NCBI RefSeq assembly: GCF_013366925.1
Contig: NZ_JAALDK010000001.1
Span: 3,775,165 to 3,839,164 of the forward strand
Source of the DNA: Paraburkholderia youngii
Lineage (GTDB): Bacteria; Pseudomonadota; Gammaproteobacteria; Burkholderiales; Burkholderiaceae
DNA: 64,000 nt
Reading direction: 5' to 3'
Shown: positions 44,652-54,583 of the stretch, in pieces
Layout of the letters: each line of letters begins with the position of its first letter
How positions within the stretch are numbered: position 1 is the stretch's first letter
The notes under the pieces: model-generated
What the model was told of the DNA's origin: nothing
The model's input: the letters and a program-made list of their open reading frames with translations, nothing else
Database searches by the model: none
Program-made: the position numbers and the translations under genes

Positions 44652-46331
44652 ATGGCGCAAATCGAAGCGAGCGGGCACGCCCCGGTCGTCATTATTGGAG
44701 CGGGGCCGATCGGCCTCTCCCTCGCAGGCGATCTCGGGTGGCGAGGCATTCCTTGCGTGCTCATCGAACGCAGCGACGGCACCGTGTCCCAGCCCAAGAT
44801 GGACATGGTCGGCATCCGCACAATGGAATTCTGCCGCCGCTGGGGCATCGTCGAAGATGTCGAGAACGCGGGCTACAACCGGGACTATCCGCAGGACTAC
44901 GCCTGGGTGTCGCAACTGGCGGGCGGCTATGAATTCGGCCGCGAGCGGTTTCCGAGCGTGCGGGATGAGGCGCGCCCCGAGCAGAGCCCGCAAAAGCGCG
45001 AGCGCTGCCCGCAGAATTTCTTCGACCCCGTGCTGACGCGCTTCGCGCAGAAGACGGGTAAGGTGCAGTTCCGCTATTGCACCGAATACGTATCGCATGA
45101 AGAGCATGACGACGGCGTTTCCGTGACCGTGCGCGACCTGGCATCGGGCAAGGAAGATACGATCGAGTGCCAATATCTCGTCGGTTGCGACGGCGGCGCG
45201 AGCCGCGTGAAGGAGAACCTCGGGATCCGCATGACCGGTACGCCCGCGCTGACTTATACAACCAACGCGATTATCGAATGCAAGGGGCTCGAAGCCCTGC
45301 ACGACAAGAAGCCTGGCTATCGCTACATCTTCATCGGACCAGAAGGCACATGGAGCACGGTGGTCGCGATCAATGGACGCGACCAGTGGCGCTTTTCAAT
45401 CGTCGGCGACGGCACGATGCGCACGCTCTCAGAAGAGGATGTGGCGAAGGCTTTCCGGCGCGCTGTAGGCCGCGATGACTTCAATTTCAGGATTTTGTCG
45501 GTGATGCCGTGGATTCGCCGCCAGCTTGTCGCGGACAACTACGGCACCGCACGCGTGAAGATCGCCGGCGACGCCGCCCACCTGACTTCACCCACTGGGG
45601 GCTTCGGCATGAATATGGGCATCCAGGACTCCGTGGACCTCGGCTGGAAGCTGCAGGCGATGGTCGAGGGGTGGGGCGGCGAACATCTGCTCGATACCTA
45701 CGAGTTTGAACGCCGTCCGGTTGCCATCCGCAACGTCAACGAGGCGACCAACAATCTCAAGCTCATGCTCGCGCCACGCAAGAATCTGAGCCCCGCCGTG
45801 TTCGAGTCGGGCGAAGCGGGCGATGAGGCGCGCCGTGTTTTCGGCGATGCCTACACGGCGATGATGAAGCGCGAGTGGTACACGATCGGTATTCATTTGG
45901 GCTTCCGGTACGAAGGCTCGTCGATCGTTGTGCCCGATGGCACGCCGGAGCCCGAGGACACGATCAGCACCTATGTGCAGACTTCGCGTCCGGGCCATCG
46001 CGCGCCACACGTGTGGCTCGCGCCCGGCCGCTCCACGCTCGACCTGTTCGGCCAGAGCTTCGTGCTGCTGCGCTTCGACGCATCGCTCGATGTGGAAACG
46101 CTGCGCGACGCGGCGCAACGCGCGGGCGTGCCTTTCACGGTCGTCGATATCGGCGATGACGCGGCACGTGCCGTGTACGAGCGCGCACTCGTGCTCGTGC
46201 GTCCGGATGGGCACGTGGCATGGCGCGCCGACGCGGCACCCGAAGATGCGCAGGCGTTGATCGACGTGATTCGCGGCGTGTATCCCGTGAGGCCCGAGGC
46301 GGTCGTCACCGAAGAGGTGGCCACGCGATGA
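44652..46331 (+). CDS. FAD-dependent aromatic hydroxylase (PheA/TfdB/MhpA type)
   Basis: A 559-residue flavin monooxygenase. The FAD Rossmann motif is VVIIGAGPIGLSLAGDLGWRG, the second FAD motif is VGCDGGASRVKENLG (about residue 175), and the GD motif is KIAGDAAHLTSPTGGFGMN. A thioredoxin-like C-terminal domain ends LVRPDGHVAWRADAAP. It probably hydroxylates a phenol or aromatic acid to a diol. GGAG lies 9 bases before the ATG at 44652; earlier ATGs at 44634 and 44637 have worse spacing. It is the first gene of the main operon and its stop overlaps the next gene. Confidence 0.92.
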   Translation: MAQIEASGHAPVVIIGAGPIGLSLAGDLGWRGIPCVLIERSDGTVSQPKMDMVGIRTMEFCRRWGIVEDVENAGYNRDYPQDYAWVSQLAGGYEFGRERFPSVRDEARPEQSPQKRERCPQNFFDPVLTRFAQKTGKVQFRYCTEYVSHEEHDDGVSVTVRDLASGKEDTIECQYLVGCDGGASRVKENLGIRMTGTPALTYTTNAIIECKGLEALHDKKPGYRYIFIGPEGTWSTVVAINGRDQWRFSIVGDGTMRTLSEEDVAKAFRRAVGRDDFNFRILSVMPWIRRQLVADNYGTARVKIAGDAAHLTSPTGGFGMNMGIQDSVDLGWKLQAMVEGWGGEHLLDTYEFERRPVAIRNVNEATNNLKLMLAPRKNLSPAVFESGEAGDEARRVFGDAYTAMMKREWYTIGIHLGFRYEGSSIVVPDGTPEPEDTISTYVQTSRPGHRAPHVWLAPGRSTLDLFGQSFVLLRFDASLDVETLRDAAQRAGVPFTVVDIGDDAARAVYERALVLVRPDGHVAWRADAAPEDAQALIDVIRGVYPVRPEAVVTEEVATR

Positions 46332-47233
46332 AGCTCGTCACATTCGATCAAGGCCGTATCGGCATCGTGGACGGCGAGCGTGTCATCGATATCACCGATC
46401 TCGCGGGCGCAGAACCGGGCACATGGCCGCCCGTCGGCATGGTGCGCCTGATCGCCGACTGGCAGGCGCGCAGCCCCGCGCTGCACGATGCAGTGACACG
46501 ACGCGAAAGCAGGCCGCTCGCCGAGGCTCGGCTCGAAGCGCCCGTGCAGTGGCCGAACAAGATCATCGCGTTTCCCGCGAACTATCACGCGCATATCGAC
46601 GAGATGAAGCATGGCTCCGGCAGCGGCGTGATCTCGACCTACAAGGCGAGCGGCCAGGGCTTCTTCCTGAAGGCGAACTCTAGTCTGAGCGGTCCCGCGG
46701 ACGACATCGTCCTGCCGCCGCTCGCAGGCCGCGAGATTCATCACGAGTGCGAGCTCGGCGTTGTGATCGGCAGGCGAGGGCGCGGCGTGACGCGGGCCGA
46801 TGCGCGCGACTATGTGTTCGGCTTCACGTGTCTGCTCGACATGGTCGTGCGCGGCAAGGAGGAGCGTGTGATGCGCAAGTCCTTCGACACGTTCTGCCCG
46901 ACCGGGCCGTGGATCACGACCGCCGATGAAATCGCCGATTTCGACAACATCGAGATGCGTCTCTTCGTGAACGGCGAGGAACGTCAGTCGGCTTCGACGC
47001 GCAATCTGATCGTCGACATTCCCGAGATGATCGCGATGTCCTCGGCCGTGATGACGCTCGAACCGGGCGACATCATCGCGAGCGGCACGCCGGCTGGCGT
47101 CGGTCCCGTCGAGGACGGCGACGTGCTGGAAATCGTGATCGACGGCGTCGGCTCGATGACGCTCGACGTGCGTCAGGGTGAACTCGGCATGCACGCCGTG
47201 TGGGACGAGGCGAAAGCCGGTCTGGCGGTATAA
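46328..47233 (+). CDS. Fumarylacetoacetate hydrolase-family protein
   Basis: A 301-residue C-C hydrolase of the FAH family. The metal ligands are the two Glu residues in EIHHECELGVVIG and the Asp in FTCLLDMVVRGKEE. SFDTFCPTGPWITT and GDIIASGTPAGVGPV are conserved FAH blocks. It cleaves acylpyruvates such as fumaryl- or maleylpyruvate, which fits the gentisate-type dioxygenase beside it. The ATG overlaps the hydroxylase stop (ATGA). Confidence 0.93.
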   Translation: MKLVTFDQGRIGIVDGERVIDITDLAGAEPGTWPPVGMVRLIADWQARSPALHDAVTRRESRPLAEARLEAPVQWPNKIIAFPANYHAHIDEMKHGSGSGVISTYKASGQGFFLKANSSLSGPADDIVLPPLAGREIHHECELGVVIGRRGRGVTRADARDYVFGFTCLLDMVVRGKEERVMRKSFDTFCPTGPWITTADEIADFDNIEMRLFVNGEERQSASTRNLIVDIPEMIAMSSAVMTLEPGDIIASGTPAGVGPVEDGDVLEIVIDGVGSMTLDVRQGELGMHAVWDEAKAGLAV

Positions 47234-47274
47234 CGCGCGCCGCTTTTATGCAGACAAACGAACAGGGAACAGCA

Positions 47275-48213
47275 ATGTCGCACACGGTCACACAGGCGCC
47301 CGCCGCGCCTCAAGGTTACTTTGATGACTTGCAGGCCCGCGCGCTCTCGCCGGGCTGGGCGAAAAAAGTGCCGCAGATGTGGCCGGCGCCACGGCCGCGT
47401 TTCGTGCCCGCCGTGTGGCGCTATGCCGATGCCCGCGCCGCGCTCGATGCCGCGTGCGCCTTCGTCTCGCCCGAGCAGGCGGAGCGCCGCAATCTGATCA
47501 TGGTCGATCCGATTGCCGACAACATCTACCCGACCTGCCGCAATCTGGTGGCCGCGTATCAGCTTGTGCTGCCCGGCGAGACCGCGCGTTCGCACCGGCA
47601 TTCGCCCAACGCGCTGCGCCTGATTCTCGATGCGGGTGAGCGCACTTTCACGATCGTCAACGGCGTGCAGATCGACGTTGCGCCGGGCGATGTAGTGCTC
47701 ACACCGTCGTGGCACTGGCACGGCCACAGCAACTTCGGCGACGAGCCCGCTTTCTGGATCGACTTTCTCGATGTGCCGCTGGTGCAGAACCTCGAATGCA
47801 TGTTCTTCGAGGATCATCCGCGGCGCAACGAACCGGTGACGTCGCACGAACCAGATTCGCCGATGCGTCACAAGCGCGCCGACCTGGAGCGCGGCGCGCG
47901 CGAACACGGCACTTTCGAACTCGCCACCGATTGCCTGAAGACTATCGGCGTGCAGTCGATCGGCCTGGCGCGTGGCGCTCGGGAGGAACAGCGACCGCGC
48001 ATCGACAACAACCTGTACACGGTCATGAGCGGACACGTGCGGATCACCGTCGAGCCGCTGGGCGCCGTCGAGCTCACGCGCGGCGATGTGATCGCCATTC
48101 CCTGCTGGCACGCGTTCACGATCGAGAGCCTGTCCGAACAGGCGCAACTGATTTGCGTGAGCGACGAGCCCGCGATGCGCGCGCTCGGCTTTCGCGACGT
48201 GACGCTGCCGTAA
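47275..48213 (+). CDS. Bicupin ring-cleavage dioxygenase, gentisate 1,2-dioxygenase type
   Basis: A 312-residue Fe(II) bicupin. The first cupin has the gentisate-dioxygenase motif RSHRHSPNALRLILDAG and later LTPSWHWHGHSNFGDEP; the second has YTVMSGHVRITV and GDVIAIPCWHAF. DDLQARALSPGW and the WIDFLDVPLVQ block are also typical. It should open gentisate or a related 1,4-diol to a maleylpyruvate-type product. AGGGA precedes the ATG at 47275; an ATG at 47248 would give nine extra residues. No maleylpyruvate isomerase gene is near. Confidence 0.9.
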   Translation: MSHTVTQAPAAPQGYFDDLQARALSPGWAKKVPQMWPAPRPRFVPAVWRYADARAALDAACAFVSPEQAERRNLIMVDPIADNIYPTCRNLVAAYQLVLPGETARSHRHSPNALRLILDAGERTFTIVNGVQIDVAPGDVVLTPSWHWHGHSNFGDEPAFWIDFLDVPLVQNLECMFFEDHPRRNEPVTSHEPDSPMRHKRADLERGAREHGTFELATDCLKTIGVQSIGLARGAREEQRPRIDNNLYTVMSGHVRITVEPLGAVELTRGDVIAIPCWHAFTIESLSEQAQLICVSDEPAMRALGFRDVTLP

Positions 48214-48237
48214 TGCAAGGCATATGAGGAGAACAAG

Positions 48238-49380
48238 GTGAAGTTCAGCGAAGAACAGGAAATGCTGCGCGACATGGTGCGCAGGGTCGCGGACGAACAG
48301 GTGCGCCCGCTCGTCGCGGAAATGGAGGAGACGCGTGATTTTCCGGATGTGCTCGTCGAAGTGTTCGGCGATCTCGGCCTCTTGCAGATGTGGGTACCGG
48401 AGGAATACGGCGGACCGGGGGGCAATCTGACCTCGGTGTGCATCGCGAAGGAGGAGATCGGCAAGGTGTCGCTGGCCGCCTCGACGCTGTGTGCGAACAA
48501 CTCGATCGGCCTCATCCTGCCGTTGCTGCATTTCGGCACCGACGCACAAAAGGCGCGCTATCTGCCGGAAGCCGCGAAGGGCCGCACGATCTCGTCGGTC
48601 GCGATCACGGAGCCGGAGGCCGGTTCCGACGTCTCCGCGATCCGCACCACGGCCCGCCGCGACGGCGCGTCGTATGTGATCGACGGACAGAAGAGCTGGA
48701 TAACGTGGGCCGCGCAAGCGCACTTCATGCTCGTTTTCGCGCGTACGTCGGAAGGGCGCGGGCACGAGGGCATCAGCGTGTTCCTCGTCGATACGAAGAC
48801 GCCGGGCCTCAAGGTCGGCCGCAAGGAAGTGAAGATGGGCCGCCACGGCTCGCCGACCTATCAGGTGTTCTTCGAGAACATGCGCGTCGATGCCGATTGC
48901 CTGCTCGGCGAGGAAGGCCACGGATTCAAGGCCTGCATGCGGATTCTCGACCTGAACCGGCCTTCGGTCGCGGCGTCGTCGCTCGGGCTCGCGCAGGCGG
49001 CGCTCGACGAGTCGGTGCAATACGCGAAGGACCGCCGCCAGTTCGGCAAGCGGATCGGCGACTTTCAGGCGATCCAGTTCAAGCTCGCCGACATGGCGAT
49101 GAAGATCGAGGCCGCGCGCACGCTGCTCTACACGAGCACGCAGGAAATCGACGCGGGCGACACGAGCCGCCTCACGCTGCTTTCGTCGATGGCGAAGTGC
49201 TATGTCACCGACGTCGCCATGGAAGCCGCGCTCGAAGCTGTGCAGGTGCACGGCTCATACGGCTACTCGACCGAATATCCCGTCGAGCGCTTCATGCGCG
49301 ACGCGAAGCTGAACCAGATTCTCGAAGGCACCAACGAGATTCATCGGCTGATCATCGCGCGGCAGCTGCTCGGCAAGTGA
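48238..49380 (+). CDS. Acyl-CoA dehydrogenase
   Basis: A 380-residue FAD acyl-CoA dehydrogenase. Blocks are [69 protein letters not shown] and [20 protein letters not shown]. The catalytic Glu lies in [12 protein letters not shown] at the end. It starts with GTG after AGGAG. Its electrons would leave through EtfAB (40802-42486). It introduces a double bond in an acyl-CoA side-chain intermediate. Confidence 0.96.
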   Translation: MKFSEEQEMLRDMVRRVADEQVRPLVAEMEETRDFPDVLVEVFGDLGLLQMWVPEEYGGPGGNLTSVCIAKEEIGKVSLAASTLCANNSIGLILPLLHFGTDAQKARYLPEAAKGRTISSVAITEPEAGSDVSAIRTTARRDGASYVIDGQKSWITWAAQAHFMLVFARTSEGRGHEGISVFLVDTKTPGLKVGRKEVKMGRHGSPTYQVFFENMRVDADCLLGEEGHGFKACMRILDLNRPSVAASSLGLAQAALDESVQYAKDRRQFGKRIGDFQAIQFKLADMAMKIEAARTLLYTSTQEIDAGDTSRLTLLSSMAKCYVTDVAMEAALEAVQVHGSYGYSTEYPVERFMRDAKLNQILEGTNEIHRLIIARQLLGK

Positions 49381-49416
49381 CGTGGGACAACGACATTGAC
49401 CATGAAGGACACTGAC

Positions 49417-50916
49417 ATGACGACGAGTTTTCATCCGGCGCTGGGTGAGGCGGCCCGCGACTTCCTTTCGCGCGAACACGGACTGCTGATCGACGGCCGC
49501 ATGATCGCATCCGATGGAGGCAAGCGCACCGACATCCTCGATCCCGCGACGGGCGAAGTGATCGCCACGGTCGCGGAAGCGACCGCCACCGACGTGGATC
49601 GCGCCGTCGAAGCCGCACGTCGCGCGCTGGAAGGACCGTGGCGCAAGATCACACCATCGGAACGCACGCGCATGATGCTGCGCTTCGCCGATCTGATTGA
49701 AGCGCACGGCGACGAGCTCGCGCAGCTCGAATGCATCAACAGCGGCAAGCCGCTGCCGTTCTGCCGCAACGGTGACGTGGTGGGCATCATCGAGATGCTG
49801 CGCTACATGGCCGGCTGGACCACCAAGATGAGCGGCGAGACACCGAACGTGTCGCTCCCGGGCGAATGGCACGCATACACGCTGCGCGAACCGGTGGGCG
49901 TGGTTGGGCAGATCATTCCGTGGAATTTTCCGCTCAACATGGCGATGTGGAAGATCGCGCCCGCCCTCGCAGCGGGTTGCGTGGTCGTTATGAAGCCGTC
50001 GGAGCAGACCCCTCTCACGGCGCTCAGGCTCGGCGAACTCGCGCTGGAAGCAGGGATTCCGCCAGGCGTGCTGAACATCGTGACTGGCTTCGGCAATCCT
50101 GTCGGCTCCGCGATCGCCGCTCATCCGGGCATCGACAAGGTCGCGTTCACCGGCTCCGGCGAGACGGGACGGCGCATTTTGCAGGCAGCGAGCGGCAACC
50201 TCAAGCGCGTCTCACTGGAACTGGGCGGCAAGTCTCCCGTGATCGTCTTTCCCGACGCGAACCTCGAAGCCGCGGCCGCGGGCGTGTGCTCGTCGATCTT
50301 CTTTCATGCCGGGCAGATTTGCGCGGCGGGTTCGCGACTCTACGTCCACGAACGCGCGTTCGAGCCGATGCTGGAGCTCATCGCCAAGCGCGCGAACGGC
50401 ATGAAGATGGGCCACGGCCTCGACGCTGGCACGGACATGGGTCCCGTCATCTCGCGGCGCCAGCTCGATCGCGTCGCGGGCTACATCCACAGCGGACAGG
50501 AAGAGGGCGCAACGCTCTACGCGGGTGGCGGCTCGTCGGGCGAACGCGGCTACTTCGTGCAACCCACCGTGCTGACCGGCGTCAAGCCCGGCATGAAGGT
50601 GCATGACGAGGAAATCTTCGGGCCGGTGCTGTGCGCGATGTCCTTCGACGACGACGACCTCGAGCGCATTGCTGCGACCGCGAATGCGTCGACGTACGGG
50701 CTCGCGGCCAGCATCTGGACGAAGGACATCGGCCGCGCGCACAAGATGGCGCGCCGCATGCAGGCGGGCATCGTCAACGTGAACGCGCTCTCGTCGCCCG
50801 ACGCGACCCTGCCCTACGGCGGCTACAAGCAATCGGGCTGGGGCCGCGAACGCGGCTTCGAGGCGATCGAGCTCTACACCGAGGTCAAGGCGGTCGCGAT
50901 CAATCTGAACAACTGA
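49417..50916 (+). CDS. Aldehyde dehydrogenase (NAD-dependent)
   Basis: A 499-residue ALDH-superfamily enzyme. The cofactor region is GQIIPWNFPLNMAMWKIAPAL, the NAD loop is FTGSGETGRRI, the general-base Glu is in LELGGKSPVIVF, and the nucleophile Cys is in HAGQICAAGSRLYV (about residue 300). A gating motif follows: EEIFGPVLC. It oxidises an aldehyde to the acid. AAGGA before the ATG at 49417 decides the start. It probably follows a P450/SDR pair that makes an aldehyde. Confidence 0.96.
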   Translation: MTTSFHPALGEAARDFLSREHGLLIDGRMIASDGGKRTDILDPATGEVIATVAEATATDVDRAVEAARRALEGPWRKITPSERTRMMLRFADLIEAHGDELAQLECINSGKPLPFCRNGDVVGIIEMLRYMAGWTTKMSGETPNVSLPGEWHAYTLREPVGVVGQIIPWNFPLNMAMWKIAPALAAGCVVVMKPSEQTPLTALRLGELALEAGIPPGVLNIVTGFGNPVGSAIAAHPGIDKVAFTGSGETGRRILQAASGNLKRVSLELGGKSPVIVFPDANLEAAAAGVCSSIFFHAGQICAAGSRLYVHERAFEPMLELIAKRANGMKMGHGLDAGTDMGPVISRRQLDRVAGYIHSGQEEGATLYAGGGSSGERGYFVQPTVLTGVKPGMKVHDEEIFGPVLCAMSFDDDDLERIAATANASTYGLAASIWTKDIGRAHKMARRMQAGIVNVNALSSPDATLPYGGYKQSGWGRERGFEAIELYTEVKAVAINLNN

Positions 50917-50945
50917 TGCAGACCACACAGGACAGGAGAATACCC

Positions 50946-51812
50946 ATGACAGGCAGCATCGACTACATCGCGAAGGACGGCCGGGCCTACATCACGATCA
51001 ACCGCCCGGAGAAGAAAAACGCGATGACGAGCGCCATGCTCGATCAACTCATGGACGGCTACGACCGGGCCGAAGCCGACGACGACGTGCGCGTGGTCGT
51101 GCTGCAAGGCGCTGGCGAAGACTTCACGACCGGCCACGATCTGGCTGAAGTCGGCACCGAATACGGAGAGACCACGTACGACGACAACGGTCGTCCGCGC
51201 AAGCCGAGCCAGCGCGCGCGACTGTTGCACGACAAGCGCTATATCGAACGCTTTGAGCGGATTTTCAAGTTTCTCAAACCAACGCTGTCGCTGGTCAAGG
51301 GCTATTGCCTCGGCGGCGGTTTGTACCTGGCCGAAGCGTCGGATCTCGTCATCGCGGCTGACACCGCGAAGATGGGACATCCGGAGCAGAAGCTCGGGCT
51401 GTCAGGCGCCGCCTATTTCGCCGCCTGGGAGATGATGACGCTCGGTCCGCGCAAGGCGCGCGAACTACTGCTGATGGCTGAGGTCTGGGACGCGCAAACC
51501 TGTCTCGCGAACGGTTTCGTCAACAAGGTCGTGCCACGCGCGTCGCTCGTCGAAGCGGGCGAGGAATGGGCGGAGCGCATCGTACGTTTGCCACGCGACG
51601 GCATCGTAATGGGCAAGGCCGCGACGAATCTGGCAATGAATGCGCTCGGCATCGACGCCCAGTTCTCCTACGGTCACGTTCTGCATACACTCGCCACCAA
51701 CGTGCGTTACGAAGCCGACGAGTACAACTTCATGAAGCAGCGCCGCGACAAGGGCGTGCGTGCGTCGAACCACGAGCGCGAAGCGTTCTACACCGAAAAG
51801 GACAAAGCATGA
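50946..51812 (+). CDS. Enoyl-CoA hydratase/isomerase family protein
   Basis: A 288-residue crotonase. Blocks are ITINRPEKKNAMTSAMLDQL, FTTGHDLAEVG, KPTLSLVKGYCLGGGLYLA and GHPEQKLGLSGAAYF. Both catalytic acids of the family seem kept: the Glu in GHPEQ and the Glu in KARELLLMAE. It hydrates the double bond made by the acyl-CoA dehydrogenase. AGGAG precedes the ATG. Its stop overlaps the CoA-transferase start (ATGA). Confidence 0.94.
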   Translation: MTGSIDYIAKDGRAYITINRPEKKNAMTSAMLDQLMDGYDRAEADDDVRVVVLQGAGEDFTTGHDLAEVGTEYGETTYDDNGRPRKPSQRARLLHDKRYIERFERIFKFLKPTLSLVKGYCLGGGLYLAEASDLVIAADTAKMGHPEQKLGLSGAAYFAAWEMMTLGPRKARELLLMAEVWDAQTCLANGFVNKVVPRASLVEAGEEWAERIVRLPRDGIVMGKAATNLAMNALGIDAQFSYGHVLHTLATNVRYEADEYNFMKQRRDKGVRASNHEREAFYTEKDKA

Positions 51813-52972
51813 AGACGGCGCTGCAGGGCCTGAAGGTGCTCGATTTCACCCAGATGATGACCGGCCCGTTCGCGACGATGATGCTCGGCGATTGCGGCGC
51901 CGACGTGATCAAGGTCGAGCAGCCGGAAGGCGATCCGTTCCGCCGCTCTGGCGAGACAACGCTCAACGGCGACGGCGCGTTCTTTCTTGGCGTGAATCGC
52001 AACAAGCGCGGCATCGTGCTCGATCTGAAGACGGAGGAAGGACAGGCTGCCGCGCGTGCGCTCGCCGCCGAGGCCGACGTGCTGGTTGAAAATTTTCGGC
52101 CGGGCTTTACGGAACGCGTCGGCATCGGCTATGAAGCGCTACGCGAACTGAACCCGCGCCTCGTCTACTGCTCGATCTCGGGCTTCGACCGCAACGGCCC
52201 CGACCGCAATCGCCCGGCGCTCGATATGATCATTCAGGCCATCTCGGGCGTCATGCAGGTCACGGGTACGCAAGAATCCGGCCCGCTCAAGACGGGATTT
52301 CCCTTCTCGGATCTTGTTACCGCGCTGCTAGCGGCGATCGGCATGCTCACCGCGTTGCAGGCGCGCGAGCGCACAGGCGAAGGACAACGCGTCGATCTGT
52401 CAATGCTCGACGCGAGCATATTCAGCCAGGTGCCGCGCGATGTGTATTTCGATCTGACTTCGAAGACGCCCTTGCGCATGGGCAACCAGCACTGGGACAT
52501 CGTGCCGAACAACACGTACGCGACGTCCGACGGCCGCGACATCATGATCATCACGATCAACGACAAGTTCTGGCAGGTGCTGTGCGACGCGCTCGATGCA
52601 CCGGAGCTCAAGACCGACGAGCGCTTCGCGACGAAGGCTGCGCGTCTTGCGAATCGTGAACCCGTGAACGACCGGCTCGCCGCGATTTTCGCGACCCGCG
52701 ATCTCGACGCGTGGGAAGCGCGACTGTCTGCGGCGGGCGCGATCTACGGCGCGGTGCGCACGTGGCCCGAAGTTTTCAGCGATCCGCACGTCGTCGACAA
52801 CTTGTTGAAGACGCTGCCGCACCCGAAGGGCGGCGAATTCAAGATCATCAATAATCCGCTGAACTTCTCCGCCACGCCGACGCGGATCGACCGCTCGCCG
52901 CCGATGCTTGGCGAACACAACGAGGAAGTGCTAAAGCAGCACGGCGGCGCATGGCCTGTGGTGGTCGCATGA
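51809..52972 (+). CDS. CaiB/BaiF-family CoA-transferase (copy 1)
   Basis: A 387-residue class III CoA-transferase. LKVLDFTQMMTGPFATMMLGDCGADVIKVEQ is the family start, and the catalytic Asp is in RPALDMIIQAISGVMQVTG (about residue 140). YCSISGFDRNGPDRN and RTGEGQRVDLSMLDASIF are conserved. It moves CoA from one acyl-CoA to another acid. It is coupled to the hydratase gene by a 4-base overlap. It is paralogous to the transferase at 60844. Confidence 0.94.
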   Translation: MKTALQGLKVLDFTQMMTGPFATMMLGDCGADVIKVEQPEGDPFRRSGETTLNGDGAFFLGVNRNKRGIVLDLKTEEGQAAARALAAEADVLVENFRPGFTERVGIGYEALRELNPRLVYCSISGFDRNGPDRNRPALDMIIQAISGVMQVTGTQESGPLKTGFPFSDLVTALLAAIGMLTALQARERTGEGQRVDLSMLDASIFSQVPRDVYFDLTSKTPLRMGNQHWDIVPNNTYATSDGRDIMIITINDKFWQVLCDALDAPELKTDERFATKAARLANREPVNDRLAAIFATRDLDAWEARLSAAGAIYGAVRTWPEVFSDPHVVDNLLKTLPHPKGGEFKIINNPLNFSATPTRIDRSPPMLGEHNEEVLKQHGGAWPVVVA

Positions 52973-53001
52973 GACGGGATCGGCAATAGCAAGGAGGCAT
53001 C

Positions 53002-54231
53002 GTGGAAAGGACCTGCATCATCGTCGGCGCGAGCCATGCGGCGGCGCAACTTGCGCCGAGCCTTCGGCAAGAAGGGTGGGAAGGGCGCATCATTGTGGTC
53101 GGCGACGAGGCCCATTTGCCGTATCATCGGCCGCCATTGTCGAAGGCGTATTTGCTGGGCGAAAAGAGCAGCAACGATCTGCTGATCCGGGCCGAGGACG
53201 CTTACGGCAAACTCGGCATCGAGTTTTGTCTGGGCGAGCGGGTCGTCGCGATCGATCGGGAACGCAAGTCAGTGATGCTGCGCGATGGCGCATCGCTCGC
53301 CTACGACAAGCTCGCGCTCTGCACCGGTACACGTGTGCGGACCGTTGCGCTCCCCGGCGCGCGACTCGAAGGCGTACATTACCTGCGCGGCATCGCAGAC
53401 ATCGATCGCATTCGCCGCCACGTGCAGCCGGGCGGGTACGCTGCAATTGTCGGCGGCGGCTACATCGGGCTGGAGACGGCGGCTGTGCTCAGGCGTCTCG
53501 GTATGCATGTAACCGTGCTCGAAATGGCGCCGCGCGTGCTCGCGCGTGTCACGGCGCCGGAGGTGTCTGGCTTCTTCGAGCGCGTGCATCGGGAAGAGGG
53601 CGTCGATATCCGCACGAGTGTCACCGTCGATCGTTTCGAGGGCGACGGGCACGTCAAGCGGATCGTCCTGAACGACGGCACGGCGCTCCCTGCGAGCCTG
53701 GTCGTGATCGGGGTCGGCGTGGTGCCTAACGTCGAGCTGGCGCAAGCGGCCGGGCTCGAGGTCGATAACGGCATCGTCGTCGATGAGTGTGCGCGGACCT
53801 CAGACCCGGACATCGTCGCGGCGGGCGACTGCACGCTACATCCGTCGCCGTACTACGGCCGCATCCGACTTGAATCGGTCCCCAACGCGACTGAACAGGC
53901 GAAAGCAGCCGCCGCGGCGCTGTGCGGCAAGGATAAGCCGTATCGTGCGACACCGTGGTTCTGGTCCGACCAATACGACATCAAGCTGCAGATTGCGGGC
54001 CTCAACACGGGTTACGACCAGGTCGTTGTGCGCGGGACGCGCGACACAGGCCGCAGTTTCAGCGCCTTCTACCTGAAGGAAGACCGGCTCCTCGCAGTCG
54101 ATTGCATCAATCGCGCGCAGGATTTTATGCTCAGCAAGCGCGTGATCGCCGAAGCCGTGCCACTCAATCCGGCATGCTTGGCCGACGAAGCGTTTTCATT
54201 GAAGTCGCTGTTCGAAACGGCGCAACACTAG
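53002..54231 (+). CDS. Ferredoxin reductase (putidaredoxin-reductase type)
   Basis: A 409-residue FAD/NADH ferredoxin reductase. FAD site IVGASHAAAQLAPSLRQEGW, NAD site IVGGGYIGLETAAVLRRLG (about residue 150), and the conserved SDPDIVAAGDCTLHP. It starts with GTG after AAGGAGG. It is followed by a [2Fe-2S] ferredoxin 30 bases away, so the pair forms one P450 redox chain. A second reductase/ferredoxin pair occurs at 59324-60819. Confidence 0.95.
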   Translation: MERTCIIVGASHAAAQLAPSLRQEGWEGRIIVVGDEAHLPYHRPPLSKAYLLGEKSSNDLLIRAEDAYGKLGIEFCLGERVVAIDRERKSVMLRDGASLAYDKLALCTGTRVRTVALPGARLEGVHYLRGIADIDRIRRHVQPGGYAAIVGGGYIGLETAAVLRRLGMHVTVLEMAPRVLARVTAPEVSGFFERVHREEGVDIRTSVTVDRFEGDGHVKRIVLNDGTALPASLVVIGVGVVPNVELAQAAGLEVDNGIVVDECARTSDPDIVAAGDCTLHPSPYYGRIRLESVPNATEQAKAAAAALCGKDKPYRATPWFWSDQYDIKLQIAGLNTGYDQVVVRGTRDTGRSFSAFYLKEDRLLAVDCINRAQDFMLSKRVIAEAVPLNPACLADEAFSLKSLFETAQH

Positions 54232-54260
54232 TCCGATCAAGTTAGACAGAGAGGTGTGCA

Positions 54261-54572
54261 ATGCCAGTCATCAAATACGTACAGGTAAGCGGTGAGGCCA
54301 CGGAAGTCGACGTGCCGCTCGGCAGTTCCGTGATGCAGGGTGCCGTCGACAACATGATCGCGGGCATCGTCGCCGAATGCGGCGGCGCGTGCAGTTGCGC
54401 GACCTGCGAAGTCTATGTCGACGATGCGTGGATGGGCGTGGTCGGCGAAGCGTGCGATGTCGAGCGCGAAATGCTCGAAGGTCTCGGAGAGCCGCGCAGC
54501 AATAGCCGCCTGAGCTGCCAGATCGAGATCACGCCGGAGCTGGACGGCCTCGTCGTCGCGATTCCTGGCTGA
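54261..54572 (+). CDS. [2Fe-2S] ferredoxin, adrenodoxin/putidaredoxin type
   Basis: A 103-residue plant/vertebrate-type ferredoxin. The cluster Cys residues are in AECGGACSCATCEVY (C-x5-C-x2-C) and, after about 37 residues, in RLSCQIEI. It ends in a short hydrophobic tail. It is the electron carrier for a P450, fed by the reductase encoded just upstream. A good GAGGTG site precedes the ATG. Confidence 0.95.
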   Translation: MPVIKYVQVSGEATEVDVPLGSSVMQGAVDNMIAGIVAECGGACSCATCEVYVDDAWMGVVGEACDVEREMLEGLGEPRSNSRLSCQIEITPELDGLVVAIPG

Positions 54573-54583
54573 CGGGAGGGCGT

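Noticed and set aside
47173..49251. Long - strand open frame over the dioxygenase and acyl-CoA dehydrogenase genes (about 690 codons)
   Set aside because: Both + strand genes carry complete family motifs. The antisense frame is a GC-driven shadow.
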